NCBI RefSeq assembly: GCF_900110295.1
Contig: NZ_FODF01000010.1
Coordinates: 1-64,000, forward strand
From: Peptostreptococcus russellii
Lineage (GTDB): Bacteria; Bacillota; Clostridia; Peptostreptococcales; Peptostreptococcaceae
Direction of reading: 5' to 3'
Length of the DNA stretch: 64,000 nt
Shown one piece after another: positions 50,015 to 58,600 of this stretch; positions within the stretch are counted from its first letter, which is position 1, and each line of letters starts with the position of its first letter. The position numbers and the translations under genes were made by a program. The notes under the pieces are model-generated. The model was not told where the DNA came from. It saw nothing but the letters and a program-made list of their open reading frames with translations, and did no database searches.

Positions 50015-51148
50015 CTATTTCAACACGTTTGATGCTATTACCATCTTTTGTACTTCTGAAGTACCTTCGTATATTGAAGTTACTCTTATATCTCTGTATA
50101 TTCTTTCTATTGGATATTCCTTGATATAACCATATCCACCATGAATCTGTAAAGCCTTGTCTACTACCCACTTTGCTTCTTCAGTAGCAAATAGTTTAGC
50201 CATAGATGCTTCCTTATCCGCTGGTTGACCCATATCCATCTTATATGCAGTGTCATAAACTAGGTGACGCATAGCACAGATTTTTGTTTCCATTTCAGCT
50301 AAAACGAATTGTGTATTCTGGAATCTAGCTAAAGATCTTCCGAACTGATTTCTAGCCTTAGCATATTTAACAGCTTCTTCCATAGCCCCTTCAGCCATAC
50401 CTAATGCTTGACAAGCTATACCCAATCTACCAACTGACAATGTCTTCATTGCATTAATAAATCCTTTGCCTTCCTTGCCTAACATATTTTCTTTAGGAAC
50501 TCTTACATTTTCTAGAACAACGTCACTAGTTGGGCATCCAATTACACCCATCTTGTTTTCCGCCTTACCAAATGATACGCCTTCAGCCTTTGAATCTACT
50601 ATAAATGTTGATATTCCCTTTGCACCTAACTCTGGGTTAGTCTTTGCAAATAAAATTATATAATCAGAAACTGGAGCTCCTGTTATAAATGTTTTTCTAC
50701 CATTTATTATAAAATCATCACCATCAGCTTCTGCTGTTGTAAGTATTGAAGCTGCATCAGAACCAGCACCTGGTTCAGTAAGAGCAAAACAGAACATTTT
50801 TTCACCAGTAACCATTGGTCTTAGGTATTTTTCCTTTTGTTCTGGAGTACCATCTCTCAATATAGGTGTTGACTGTAGTGAGTTTGGAGAAGATATCCAT
50901 ATAGTAGATACTGCAGAAGCCTTTGAAAGTTCTTCCATAACTATTGCATATGAGCGATGATCGCCTCCTGCTCCACCATATTCTTTTGGTATCTTAATAC
51001 CTAAGAAACCTGCGTCAGCCATTTTCTTGTATACTTCCATTGGAAATTCGCTAGTTTCATCAACTTCTTCAGCGATAGGTTTAATTATTTCTTCAGCGAA
51101 TTGCTTTGCAAGCTGACGAACTAATTCATGTTCTTTTTCGAAAATCAT
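50015..51148 (-). CDS. Acyl-CoA dehydrogenase (enoyl-CoA reductase of the pathway)
   Basis: The 377-residue flavoenzyme shows FALTEPGAGSDAAS, the FAD-binding loop around RKTFITGAPVSDYI, ARNQFGRSLARFQ, QIHGGYGYIKEYPIERIYRD and the catalytic Glu in IYEGTSEVQ. In the pathway it runs in the reductive direction, turning the 2-enoyl-CoA made by the dehydratase into the saturated acyl-CoA, with electrons from EtfAB. It lies directly after the dehydratase beta subunit gene (30 nt gap). Confidence 0.93.
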   Translation of the reverse strand: MIFEKEHELVRQLAKQFAEEIIKPIAEEVDETSEFPMEVYKKMADAGFLGIKIPKEYGGAGGDHRSYAIVMEELSKASAVSTIWISSPNSLQSTPILRDGTPEQKEKYLRPMVTGEKMFCFALTEPGAGSDAASILTTAEADGDDFIINGRKTFITGAPVSDYIILFAKTNPELGAKGISTFIVDSKAEGVSFGKAENKMGVIGCPTSDVVLENVRVPKENMLGKEGKGFINAMKTLSVGRLGIACQALGMAEGAMEEAVKYAKARNQFGRSLARFQNTQFVLAEMETKICAMRHLVYDTAYKMDMGQPADKEASMAKLFATEEAKWVVDKALQIHGGYGYIKEYPIERIYRDIRVTSIYEGTSEVQKMVIASNVLK

Positions 51149-51178
51149 AGATTGCCTCCTTAAATTTTTATCTTTAAA

Positions 51179-52297
51179 TTAAATCATGTCTGCAAATGTT
51201 TGTAATGCAGTTCTTGCTTGTTCGAAGTTAGTCATTTGCTGATCAACTTCTATTAAAATATTTACTATTCCATTATCATCAAGTTCTTTCTTAATGATAG
51301 GATAATCAAATTCATCAGAGTCACTAAACTTAGTAAGTAAATATAGGACACCGTTTGCTCCATGTTTTCTTACCTTTTCAGTTATTATCTTTCCTCTTAG
51401 TTTTTCTGGATCGTATAGTAAAGTACTTCCTTCTATATCAGAAATCCATTTAGCTAGTGCTCTTACTGGGTCACCAGTTCCTTCTTCTACTAGATAGTCG
51501 AACTGTCCAGATTCATGATTTATATTGTCATCTACTATTGCTAACTTATACTCTTCTAATATCTTTAATATTTCTGGGCTATTAGCCAATATTCCTGTAG
51601 TAACTATCTTCTTGCCTTCAAACTTTTCTTCTGGCATTTCCCTTAAAATCTTATTTATTTCTTCTACGATTTCTAAGTGTTCTGCCTTGTCAAAGAAATA
51701 AGCACTAGTCATTACTCTAGCTCTTAATGTAGGAGTTACAGTATTTAGATGTTTAGATGCTAATTCATTGAATTCCTGTAATGCTTTTCTATGCTTGTTA
51801 TATAGAACTATAGCATCTTCTATCTTTGAATCCTCTATTTCCTTACCTGCTATTTCTTCTAACTGTTTCTTTAATTTAAGATATTGCTTCTTATTATATT
51901 CAATTCCCGCTTCAAGCTTTCTATTTTGTCCATATCCAATGTATAAAGCTGGAACATTTTTTACTGCTCTTTTCCAGTTTTGACTAAGTCCTTTAAGTCC
52001 GTCACTTAAACCACCTATTATCATACCTGACATCTTGTCTAGTTTACCTTCTAAACCTAAATCCATTAATCTAAGAATTGGTGATGCGTAGAATGCTGGG
52101 AAGTATTCCTTTGCTAGTGTAACTTCACCTTCAGCTCCCCAAATACCCATTGGTATCATTCCTGCTGCATAAACTAATTCCTCAGGTGCATATACTGGTG
52201 CACAACCGATAACTTTTTTACCTTCATCAGTATATTTATCCAACTGCTTTAATGGACATACATTTAACTTGTCAAACAATACATCAATATTACTCAT
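51179..52297 (-). CDS. fldC: 2-Hydroxyacyl-CoA dehydratase beta subunit (HadC/FldC type), cysteine-poor
   Basis: The 372-residue protein is a full-length D-component (HGD-D) subunit: GCAPVYAPEELVYAAGMIPMG, SQNWKRAVKNVPALYIGYGQNRK, VVTTGILANSPEILK and the closing NILIEVDQQMTNFEQARTALQ. It normally binds a [4Fe-4S] cluster. Here the whole chain has only Cys14 and Cys32. Places where homologues, as I remember them, carry Cys read FYASPI, GLSDGLKGLSQNW and YLLTKFSDSDEF. A second cluster therefore looks impossible. It overlaps the alpha subunit gene by 8 bases and is translated from its own GGGAGG. Fld naming is a judgement from resemblance to the aromatic system. Confidence 0.85.
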   Translation of the reverse strand: MSNIDVLFDKLNVCPLKQLDKYTDEGKKVIGCAPVYAPEELVYAAGMIPMGIWGAEGEVTLAKEYFPAFYASPILRLMDLGLEGKLDKMSGMIIGGLSDGLKGLSQNWKRAVKNVPALYIGYGQNRKLEAGIEYNKKQYLKLKKQLEEIAGKEIEDSKIEDAIVLYNKHRKALQEFNELASKHLNTVTPTLRARVMTSAYFFDKAEHLEIVEEINKILREMPEEKFEGKKIVTTGILANSPEILKILEEYKLAIVDDNINHESGQFDYLVEEGTGDPVRALAKWISDIEGSTLLYDPEKLRGKIITEKVRKHGANGVLYLLTKFSDSDEFDYPIIKKELDDNGIVNILIEVDQQMTNFEQARTALQTFADMI

Positions 52298-53531
52298 GTT
52301 TCTGCGCCTCCCTCTTTGCTGCCTTATTTGCTTCCATTACTTCTATAAGACCTTGTACTCTCGTGTCATACTGTGCTTCTGAGAAGTTTCTTGGGTCTGC
52401 CTGGTCACCATCAAATGTAGCTGTTGGTATGCCAGTCTTTTCCCTTAAATCTCTTTCCATCTCATACATTATTCCACTCCACTGCTTACAGCTTCTATTT
52501 ATATGAATTAACATACCATCTATGTTATTTTCTTCCAAAAGTTTAAGTCTCATATCTGTAGCTCTTTCATAAGAAATAGCATTTGGAGTTCCGCAATATG
52601 CTTGCATCAACTCATTTGTATTATTGTAAATATATCCGAAAGCATCTGCATAAACAGTTCCACATACATTTACTCCATTGTCCTTTAACTGCTTAAATGT
52701 ATGTCTTAAGTGAGGCCAACATGCAATACCTTCAAATAATATTCTATATTTTTCTTCTCCCTTAAATGTTGATTTTCCTTCTTTCACATTCTGGTCAAAT
52801 TCTTCAGCAAGTTTTTCAAAAGCTAAAGCTGATTCTAGCTTACCTCTTGCACAAACTGCTACAGCCATGTGATTAAATACATCAAAACCACTAAATGGAG
52901 ATGGTGTATATCTTGAGTATCCAGTAGCCTTTAACCAAGCTCTACCTGTTCTCTGAGATATTTCCATTACTTCTTTAAATTTATCTTCATCCCATTTTTT
53001 ACCAGTTAAATCTTCTAACTGTTTAATAGCGTAATCAAACTGTCCCTTTAGATATTCAACTCTGTCTTCACCAGCTTCATAATCATTGTTATAAGGAACA
53101 TCTATTAATATTAGTGGAATATTTAATTCTTTAGCTATATTTTCATACCACTTGATCATACAGTTACAGATGTTGTTACAGCAAGCTACAAAATCTGGTT
53201 GAGGCATATTAAGTTCTGGAGCATCCTTTACATCCATATATGCTAAACTTATTCTTGCATATGCACAAATATCATTAGAATAACCTTGATCCTCTGCTAT
53301 TTCGCACATTCTCTGACCGCCGCCCTTAGCTGAAATAGCTGCAGCCTGATTTTCTGGATATACAACCTTTATATCCATTGTTTCAAATATTTCCTGAGGG
53401 AAGTTAGATGCACACCAACCAACTTTTTCACCTCTGTTTTTAGCATCCCATGCATCCTGATAATGCTTTGCCACTATTTCTCCCAACATTTTCTTTGCTG
53501 GTTTTTCTTCTACCATTCCTGTATTACTCAT
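52290..53531 (-). CDS. fldB: 2-Hydroxyacyl-CoA dehydratase alpha subunit (HadB/FldB type)
   Basis: The 413-residue subunit carries the family's cluster cysteines in NDICAYARI (C89), CCNNICNC (C122) and HINRSCKQW (C348), equivalent to the three cluster ligands of HadB. GWCASNFPQEIFET and GDQADPRNFSEAQYDTRVQG are further landmarks. After one-electron reduction by the activator it removes water from the (R)-2-hydroxyacyl-CoA through a ketyl radical. It is oxygen sensitive in all studied homologues. Unlike the beta subunit, all expected ligands are present. It lies 13 nt after the activator gene. Confidence 0.93.
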   Translation of the reverse strand: MSNTGMVEEKPAKKMLGEIVAKHYQDAWDAKNRGEKVGWCASNFPQEIFETMDIKVVYPENQAAAISAKGGGQRMCEIAEDQGYSNDICAYARISLAYMDVKDAPELNMPQPDFVACCNNICNCMIKWYENIAKELNIPLILIDVPYNNDYEAGEDRVEYLKGQFDYAIKQLEDLTGKKWDEDKFKEVMEISQRTGRAWLKATGYSRYTPSPFSGFDVFNHMAVAVCARGKLESALAFEKLAEEFDQNVKEGKSTFKGEEKYRILFEGIACWPHLRHTFKQLKDNGVNVCGTVYADAFGYIYNNTNELMQAYCGTPNAISYERATDMRLKLLEENNIDGMLIHINRSCKQWSGIMYEMERDLREKTGIPTATFDGDQADPRNFSEAQYDTRVQGLIEVMEANKAAKREAQKHE

Positions 53532-53544
53532 GATAAGCTCCTTT

Positions 53545-54333
53545 CTAGCTCTTTAAATATTCTTCATAAGCGTATAAAGCCGCTCCTAATGCTCCTGCCA
53601 TTTGAGAATCTTTAGATATTTTTATTTCTGTATTTAATTCTTCGCTTAAAGCTCTTACTATTCCTAAATTCTTAGTTACACCGCCAGTCATAGCTACCGG
53701 TTCAACTAAGCCTCCTCTTTTCGCAAGTCCTGCTACTCTAGTAGCAACTGAGAAATGAATTCCCCTTACTATGTTAGGAATAGGAATCTTCTTAGCCATA
53801 CATGAAATTACTTCCGATTCTGCAAATACTGTACATGTAGAACTTATTGGAGTTTTTTCACTCGCCTGTTTATCCAGATCTCCTAAGTCTTCCAACTTAA
53901 CATCTAAGACTCCTGACATAACTTCTAAGAATCTACCTGTACCAGCAGCACATTTATCATTCATTAAGAAATTCATAAGCTGACCCTTATTGTTTAGTTT
54001 TAAAACTTTGATATCTTGCCCACCTATATCTATAATGGTTCTAACATCTCCAAATATATAACTTCCACCTTTTGCGTGACAACTTAACTCACTCATTGTC
54101 TTGGTTGCGCCGTCGTAACTATTTCTACCATATCCAGTAGAAACAATTGTATCCATATCTTCCAAAGTCAGGTTAGCATCATTCATTACTTTTTCTATAA
54201 CTTTATCTGCACCTTTTGTTCCGGCACCTAAGTTTACAACTCCTTCGGCAACAATATCTTTTCCATTTTTGAGTATTACACATTTTGACGAAGTAGAACC
54301 AATGTCAATACCCATTGTATATACATCTCTCAT
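53545..54333 (-). CDS. fldI: 2-Hydroxyacyl-CoA dehydratase activator (HadI/FldI type ATPase)
   Basis: The roughly 262-residue ASKHA-fold ATPase has the phosphate motif GIDIGSTSSKCVILKNGK, the cluster-helix CAAGTGRFLEVM, SSTCTVFAESEVIS and the adenosine motif MTGGVTKNLGIV. As a homodimer with one shared [4Fe-4S] cluster (Cys in KCAAGTG and the second at MAKK side) it injects an electron into the dehydratase at the cost of ATP. The ATG at 54333, behind AAGGATG, is chosen over one five codons upstream. It sits between the CoA-transferase and alpha subunit genes, as in known had and fld clusters. Confidence 0.93.
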   Translation of the reverse strand: MRDVYTMGIDIGSTSSKCVILKNGKDIVAEGVVNLGAGTKGADKVIEKVMNDANLTLEDMDTIVSTGYGRNSYDGATKTMSELSCHAKGGSYIFGDVRTIIDIGGQDIKVLKLNNKGQLMNFLMNDKCAAGTGRFLEVMSGVLDVKLEDLGDLDKQASEKTPISSTCTVFAESEVISCMAKKIPIPNIVRGIHFSVATRVAGLAKRGGLVEPVAMTGGVTKNLGIVRALSEELNTEIKISKDSQMAGALGAALYAYEEYLKS

Positions 54334-54450
54334 TTTTTCATCCTTCATAATTTAATTTTTACAAACACATAAATTAATATAAATTACAAACTGCGAATCC
54401 GTAATACTCTAAATCTTCAATATCGAATCCCTAATATTTAGATTGAAATA

Positions 54451-55689
54451 TTATTTGTCTTCCCATATGTAAAGTGTTTTATTTTCTAACATTTCCTGAA
54501 TCTGTTCTTCTGTATATCCTATTTCCTTTAGGATTTCTACACCATGTTCACCAATGTATGGTCCTCTGTTGTACGGAGTAGGTCCCATTTCCTGATACTT
54601 AACAGGATGCTTAACTAATACTCTTTCGCCCTTTGGATATTTCATCTTGTGGAAGCAGTCATTTGCCCATGCCTGTTCATCTTCTAAAAGTTCTTCCCAA
54701 GACTGTGCTAATGCGAAAGGTATATCAGCCTGAGTAAGTACATCTGCCCATTCTTTATATTCTCTTTCTTCAAATCTAGACATTATTCTATCGTAAACTT
54801 CAGTTCCTAGTTTATTTTCATGAAGATTCTGAACTGGGAAATACTTATCGTCTTCTACCATTTCATTTAATTCTAATGCTGTTAAGAATTTCTTATAGTA
54901 TGTATTATAATCTGGCATGCAAGTCTGAACATATCTTCCATCCTTAGTTCTCCAACAAGCATTTAGAGGATTGTTTGCTTCTCTAATATTTATTGGATAT
55001 TTTGTTCCATAGTCTGGATATTGAGCTGCCTGAACCATCATCCCCATGTTGAATATAGCACTTTCAAATAAGCTAGTTTCAACTTTTTCTCCTTCACCTG
55101 TCATCTTTGCATGATATAGTGCAGCAAGAACACCTGCAGCAAGGTTTATACCTACGTTATGATCCCCTAGTCCTGGAACAACGTTCATAGGAACATCTGA
55201 TTTCTGTCTAAGGTTTTCTAAGTAACCGCCTCTTGCAAAGAATGCAGTAAAGTCAAACCCTGGTAAATCTTTGTCAGGACCATATTCACCGTATCCAGTA
55301 CATATAGCATATACTAAGCTAGGATATCTAACCTTTAAAGTTTCATAGTCAAGACCTGCTCTCTTTAAAGCCTGAACTCTCCAGTTTGTTATTAGTATGT
55401 CTGCCTCATCTAATAATTTGAAAAAGGCTTCTTTACCTGCTGGATCTTTCATGTTAAGCGATATACATCTCTTGTTTGCATTTTCCAATTCCCAAGTTGT
55501 GTTTTCATGCATATCAAGAGGTCTACCTTCAGTTGGAGCTGTATATCTTAAAGGATCCCCTTTTGCACTTTCTATTTTTATTACATCTGCACCTAAGTCA
55601 GCTAAAAATCTTCCTGTAGTTGCTGCTGCAATAAAGTTGGCAAGTTCTATTACCTTGACTCCTTTTAATGGTTGTTTTCTTGTGCTCAT
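54451..55689 (-). CDS. fldA: Family III CoA-transferase (HadA/FldA type)
   Basis: The 412-residue CaiB/BaiF-type transferase moves CoA from the pathway's enoyl- or acyl-CoA to the (R)-2-hydroxy acid. Motifs are KVIELANFIAA, GADVIKIES, TGYGEYGPDKDLPGFDFTAFFARGG, and the catalytic Asp in PGLGDH (D176). By memory the wording of these motifs (GDPLRYTAPTEGRPL, LLEDEQAWANDC) is closer to FldA, the cinnamoyl-CoA:phenyllactate transferase of Clostridium sporogenes, than to HadA of Clostridioides difficile. The start is the second ATG (55689), 8 nt after GGGAGG. It opens the fldA-I-B-C-acd-etfBA run. Confidence 0.9.
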   Translation of the reverse strand: MSTRKQPLKGVKVIELANFIAAATTGRFLADLGADVIKIESAKGDPLRYTAPTEGRPLDMHENTTWELENANKRCISLNMKDPAGKEAFFKLLDEADILITNWRVQALKRAGLDYETLKVRYPSLVYAICTGYGEYGPDKDLPGFDFTAFFARGGYLENLRQKSDVPMNVVPGLGDHNVGINLAAGVLAALYHAKMTGEGEKVETSLFESAIFNMGMMVQAAQYPDYGTKYPINIREANNPLNACWRTKDGRYVQTCMPDYNTYYKKFLTALELNEMVEDDKYFPVQNLHENKLGTEVYDRIMSRFEEREYKEWADVLTQADIPFALAQSWEELLEDEQAWANDCFHKMKYPKGERVLVKHPVKYQEMGPTPYNRGPYIGEHGVEILKEIGYTEEQIQEMLENKTLYIWEDK

Positions 55690-55796
55690 TAACATTACCT
55701 CCCAAATTTTAATAATACTCAGTTAAATACTGCATATGATATATCAAAGTGTAACTTTGTATATCTTTATAATTTATTTTTTAAACAAACTAATAT

Positions 55797-57416
55797 TTAA
55801 TGTTTGTCATTATCAAACTTTTTCTTTCTTTTTCTATTGTTTTCTTTTATTTGTTCAGAAAGTAAATCTAAAGAAATTCTTTTTAATTCCTTTTCATTTA
55901 CCTTTCCTGTAGGATTTTTAGGGAAATTTTTAACAAATACGAAGTAACTAGGTATCTTGTATTTACTTATGTTCTCCTCTAAGTGAGATTTTATCTTGGC
56001 GATCATTTTCTCATCATGCTCACCTTCTATACAGGCAACTATTTCTTCTTGTAATACCTCTGATTTCATTCCAAAAACAAATACTTCTAATCCATTTTTC
56101 ACTTCCTTGATAAATTCCTCAATCTCAACAGGAGATATATTCTCTCCACCTCTTATGATTAAGTTCTTTCTCCTACCTACAACTGTTAGGTATCCATCTT
56201 CGTCTATATATGCCAAATCCCCTGTTCTCAGCCAACCATCTGGTTGAACTGCATCACAGACTACAGGATCTGATGCCAAATAACCTTTGGTAACATTATA
56301 GCCTTTAACATATATTTCTCCGACTTCATTTCGACCACATTCTTCATGGCTATTTAAATCTATTATTTTAACATCTACATGACTTATTATCTTTCCTGAT
56401 GTTTTTGCTTTTCTCTCTAAATCGTCATCGTAATCTGCTATGGATACGCAGGGAGAAGCCTCTGTTAGTCCATAAGAAGTCTGCAACTTTACGCCACTTA
56501 ACTTTTTGCAGATTTCCATATATTCATTTTCGTATATCGGCGATCCAGCAATTATTCCACTTTTCAAACTGCTTAGATCGTATTTTTCCATATTTGGATT
56601 TTTTATCATGGCTAAAAACATGCTTGGAACACCATTTAGTACGGTACACCTATTTTTTTCAATCACTTCACAAACATGCATTGTTTTATATTTGTGAATC
56701 AAGGATATTGACATTCCAGCTATAATCGTGGTCAACAAGCTAACTGTAATCCCAAAGCAATGAAATAATGGAACTGATAAACACATTTTATCATCTTCTC
56801 CCCATCTCATTTGTTCTACAACTTCTCTTGCATTGTTGACTATCGAATAATGAGATAGCATAACACCTTTGCAATTGTTAGTAGTTCCTGATGTGAAAAG
56901 TATACATGATAACTGACTTGAGTCATCATCTTTAGGAAATTGCTTTTTAGTATTTATAGTTTTCTTTGAAAGCTTTATCCATTCTTTATAACTTTTCTCA
57001 ATATTATAAATTTTCACATGAGAAGCTTCTCTACTATTTTTAATGTTTTTCATAACTTTATCTGTTTTGTTATCGCCACAGAGATTCGTATAAAACATAT
57101 GATTTATATTAGCTATTTTTATGCAATCTATTAATTCCTTTTCCTTAAAACAGGGATTTATAAGAACTGCAACTGCAGATATTTTCTGTAATGAAAGAAA
57201 GGATATTATCCAACTTGCGCTATTTACACCTATTATGCCAACCCTGTCACCGGCTTTTATCCCTTGCTCTAAAAACACCATGGCAACCTTGTCAGTAATC
57301 TTGTCAACACAACTCCAAGTGAACACTTCTTTCCCATGATTTAAAAAAACCTTATCTGGTGTTTTTTCAACTCTTTCTTTAAAACATTTTCTTACAGTCA
57401 TGTTTACAAGTTCCAT
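55797..57416 (-). CDS. Acyl-CoA ligase (AMP-forming), probable primer of the CoA cycle
   Basis: The 539-residue ANL-family enzyme carries the AMP loop LFTSGTTNNCKGVMLSH, QTSYGLTEASPCVS, the hinge GWLRTGDLAYIDEDGY...GRRKNLIIRGGENI, and the catalytic lysine in NPTGKVNEKEL. It would make acyl-CoA or aryl-CoA from the free acid with ATP. In this cluster it could supply the first CoA ester that the transferase needs, or activate external acids. The ATG at 57416 is chosen because a run GGGGGGAGAG precedes it closely; an upstream ATG would add 14 residues. Confidence 0.88.
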   Translation of the reverse strand: MELVNMTVRKCFKERVEKTPDKVFLNHGKEVFTWSCVDKITDKVAMVFLEQGIKAGDRVGIIGVNSASWIISFLSLQKISAVAVLINPCFKEKELIDCIKIANINHMFYTNLCGDNKTDKVMKNIKNSREASHVKIYNIEKSYKEWIKLSKKTINTKKQFPKDDDSSQLSCILFTSGTTNNCKGVMLSHYSIVNNAREVVEQMRWGEDDKMCLSVPLFHCFGITVSLLTTIIAGMSISLIHKYKTMHVCEVIEKNRCTVLNGVPSMFLAMIKNPNMEKYDLSSLKSGIIAGSPIYENEYMEICKKLSGVKLQTSYGLTEASPCVSIADYDDDLERKAKTSGKIISHVDVKIIDLNSHEECGRNEVGEIYVKGYNVTKGYLASDPVVCDAVQPDGWLRTGDLAYIDEDGYLTVVGRRKNLIIRGGENISPVEIEEFIKEVKNGLEVFVFGMKSEVLQEEIVACIEGEHDEKMIAKIKSHLEENISKYKIPSYFVFVKNFPKNPTGKVNEKELKRISLDLLSEQIKENNRKRKKKFDNDKH

Positions 57417-57466
57417 ATCTCTCCCCCCTAGCGCAATAAAAGCCATACCACTTTCCATCTTGACTA

Positions 57467-57478
57467 CTTGTATACTAG
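57467..57478 (-). promoter_or_regulatory. Candidate GntR operator upstream of the acyl-CoA ligase
   Basis: CTTGTATACTAG is a near-palindrome of the type bound by FadR-like GntR proteins (TnGTATACnA). A closely similar copy lies at 58272-58283 upstream of the GntR gene. Confidence 0.5.
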
Positions 57479-57567
57479 ATTATTAAAATACATTAGAAGC
57501 ACTAATAAAAAACCACTAATACCTCGTTTGTAAATAAATTAACATCTCTATGTAAATAAAAAAAGCT

Positions 57568-58242
57568 CTAATAGCTACTGCTAAAGTAATGCTTAAACTC
57601 AGAATCTATGTTCATCTCACTACTTACTGTCTCTATATGTCTAGACATACAATCTAAAGCCTTTTCTAAATCTCCAGACTCTATACATTCTACAATCAGC
57701 TTATGTTCATCTATCAAATGAGATACTGTGCAACCTAACTTTTTAATGTACAAGTTTCTCCACCTGCTAATATGAAGCAAATGCTGACTTATTAAATTCA
57801 ATATATTTTTATTTTCAACACTAACTATTATAAATTCGTGAAACTCTTCATCTAGTTTCCTAAATTCCTCTAAATATTCATTAGCAGAATAGAATTTTTC
57901 CTGTTTTAATATGTTTTCTTTCATCTTAGCAACTATATTAGATTTATCACTCTTTTTCATGAATCTATAAAGCATTTCTTTTTCTATAGATGTTCTTATT
58001 AGTAGAGCAGTTCTAATATAATCCAAATCGATATAGTTGATATAAGTACCTCTTTGTGGGTATACTGTTAAAAAACAGTCCTGCATGAGTCTTGCAAACG
58101 CATTCCTAACTACCGACCTAGATACTCCATATTTATCAGAAATCATATTCTCACTTATCTTGCTACCAGGTTCTAATTCAAGACTTATTATTCTGCTGAG
58201 AATATCTTGATAAATTTCCTCCGAAGAAATCGGCTTTTCCAC
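57568..58242 (-). CDS. GntR-family (FadR type) transcriptional regulator
   Basis: The 224-residue regulator has an N-terminal winged helix (ISENMISDKYGVSRSVVRNAFARLMQDC, with the RGTY wing) and a C-terminal all-helical FCD/FadR-like domain with LDEEFHEFI and HIETVSSE, where metal or small acids bind. The start is GTG behind GGAG. Its place directly before the ligase and fermentation genes, and the shared operator-like motif in front of both genes, suggest it controls the cluster and itself. The effector could be a pathway acid or CoA ester. Confidence 0.87.
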   Translation of the reverse strand: MEKPISSEEIYQDILSRIISLELEPGSKISENMISDKYGVSRSVVRNAFARLMQDCFLTVYPQRGTYINYIDLDYIRTALLIRTSIEKEMLYRFMKKSDKSNIVAKMKENILKQEKFYSANEYLEEFRKLDEEFHEFIIVSVENKNILNLISQHLLHISRWRNLYIKKLGCTVSHLIDEHKLIVECIESGDLEKALDCMSRHIETVSSEMNIDSEFKHYFSSSY

Positions 58243-58271
58243 AATATCAACTCCTATCCTCTCTCTACTTA

Positions 58272-58301
58272 CTAGTATACCAAAAATTATTTTTTTATCA
58301 A
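58272..58301 (-). promoter_or_regulatory. GntR promoter overlapped by its candidate operator
   Basis: On the minus strand TTGATA (58296-58301), a 16-nt spacer and TATACT (58274-58279) form a promoter. The palindrome-like CTAGTATACCAA (58272-58283) covers the -10 box, the usual geometry for autorepression. Confidence 0.55.
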
Positions 58302-58552
58302 CCTATTTTTTAATATTTTTTAACAAAAAAAATATACTCATTATATTTTTAAATTATATCCTATTTTCCTTAATAAAAATCTATTTCCCTCCTATTTCAC
58401 TATATTTTTCTTATTTTTTTAATCTTGTTTTTTATTGTTTTTATTTATTTTTTCTTGTTGTTATTTACTTTTTAAGTGAAAAACGAGCAATATATTTACA
58501 TATTTAAATTAACATATATATTTTGCTTTTTTTATTGAATTCTCTGTTTTAC

Positions 58553-58600
58553 ATAAAAAAAGAGTCGCCCGATCATTACGATACAGACAACCCCCTGATA
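58553..58600 (-). terminator. Terminator after rplL
   Basis: On the minus strand GGGTTGTC pairs with GGCGACTC with G-U wobbles, followed by T7. It closes the rpmG-to-rplL transcript, so ordinary read-through into downstream genes is blocked. Confidence 0.65.
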
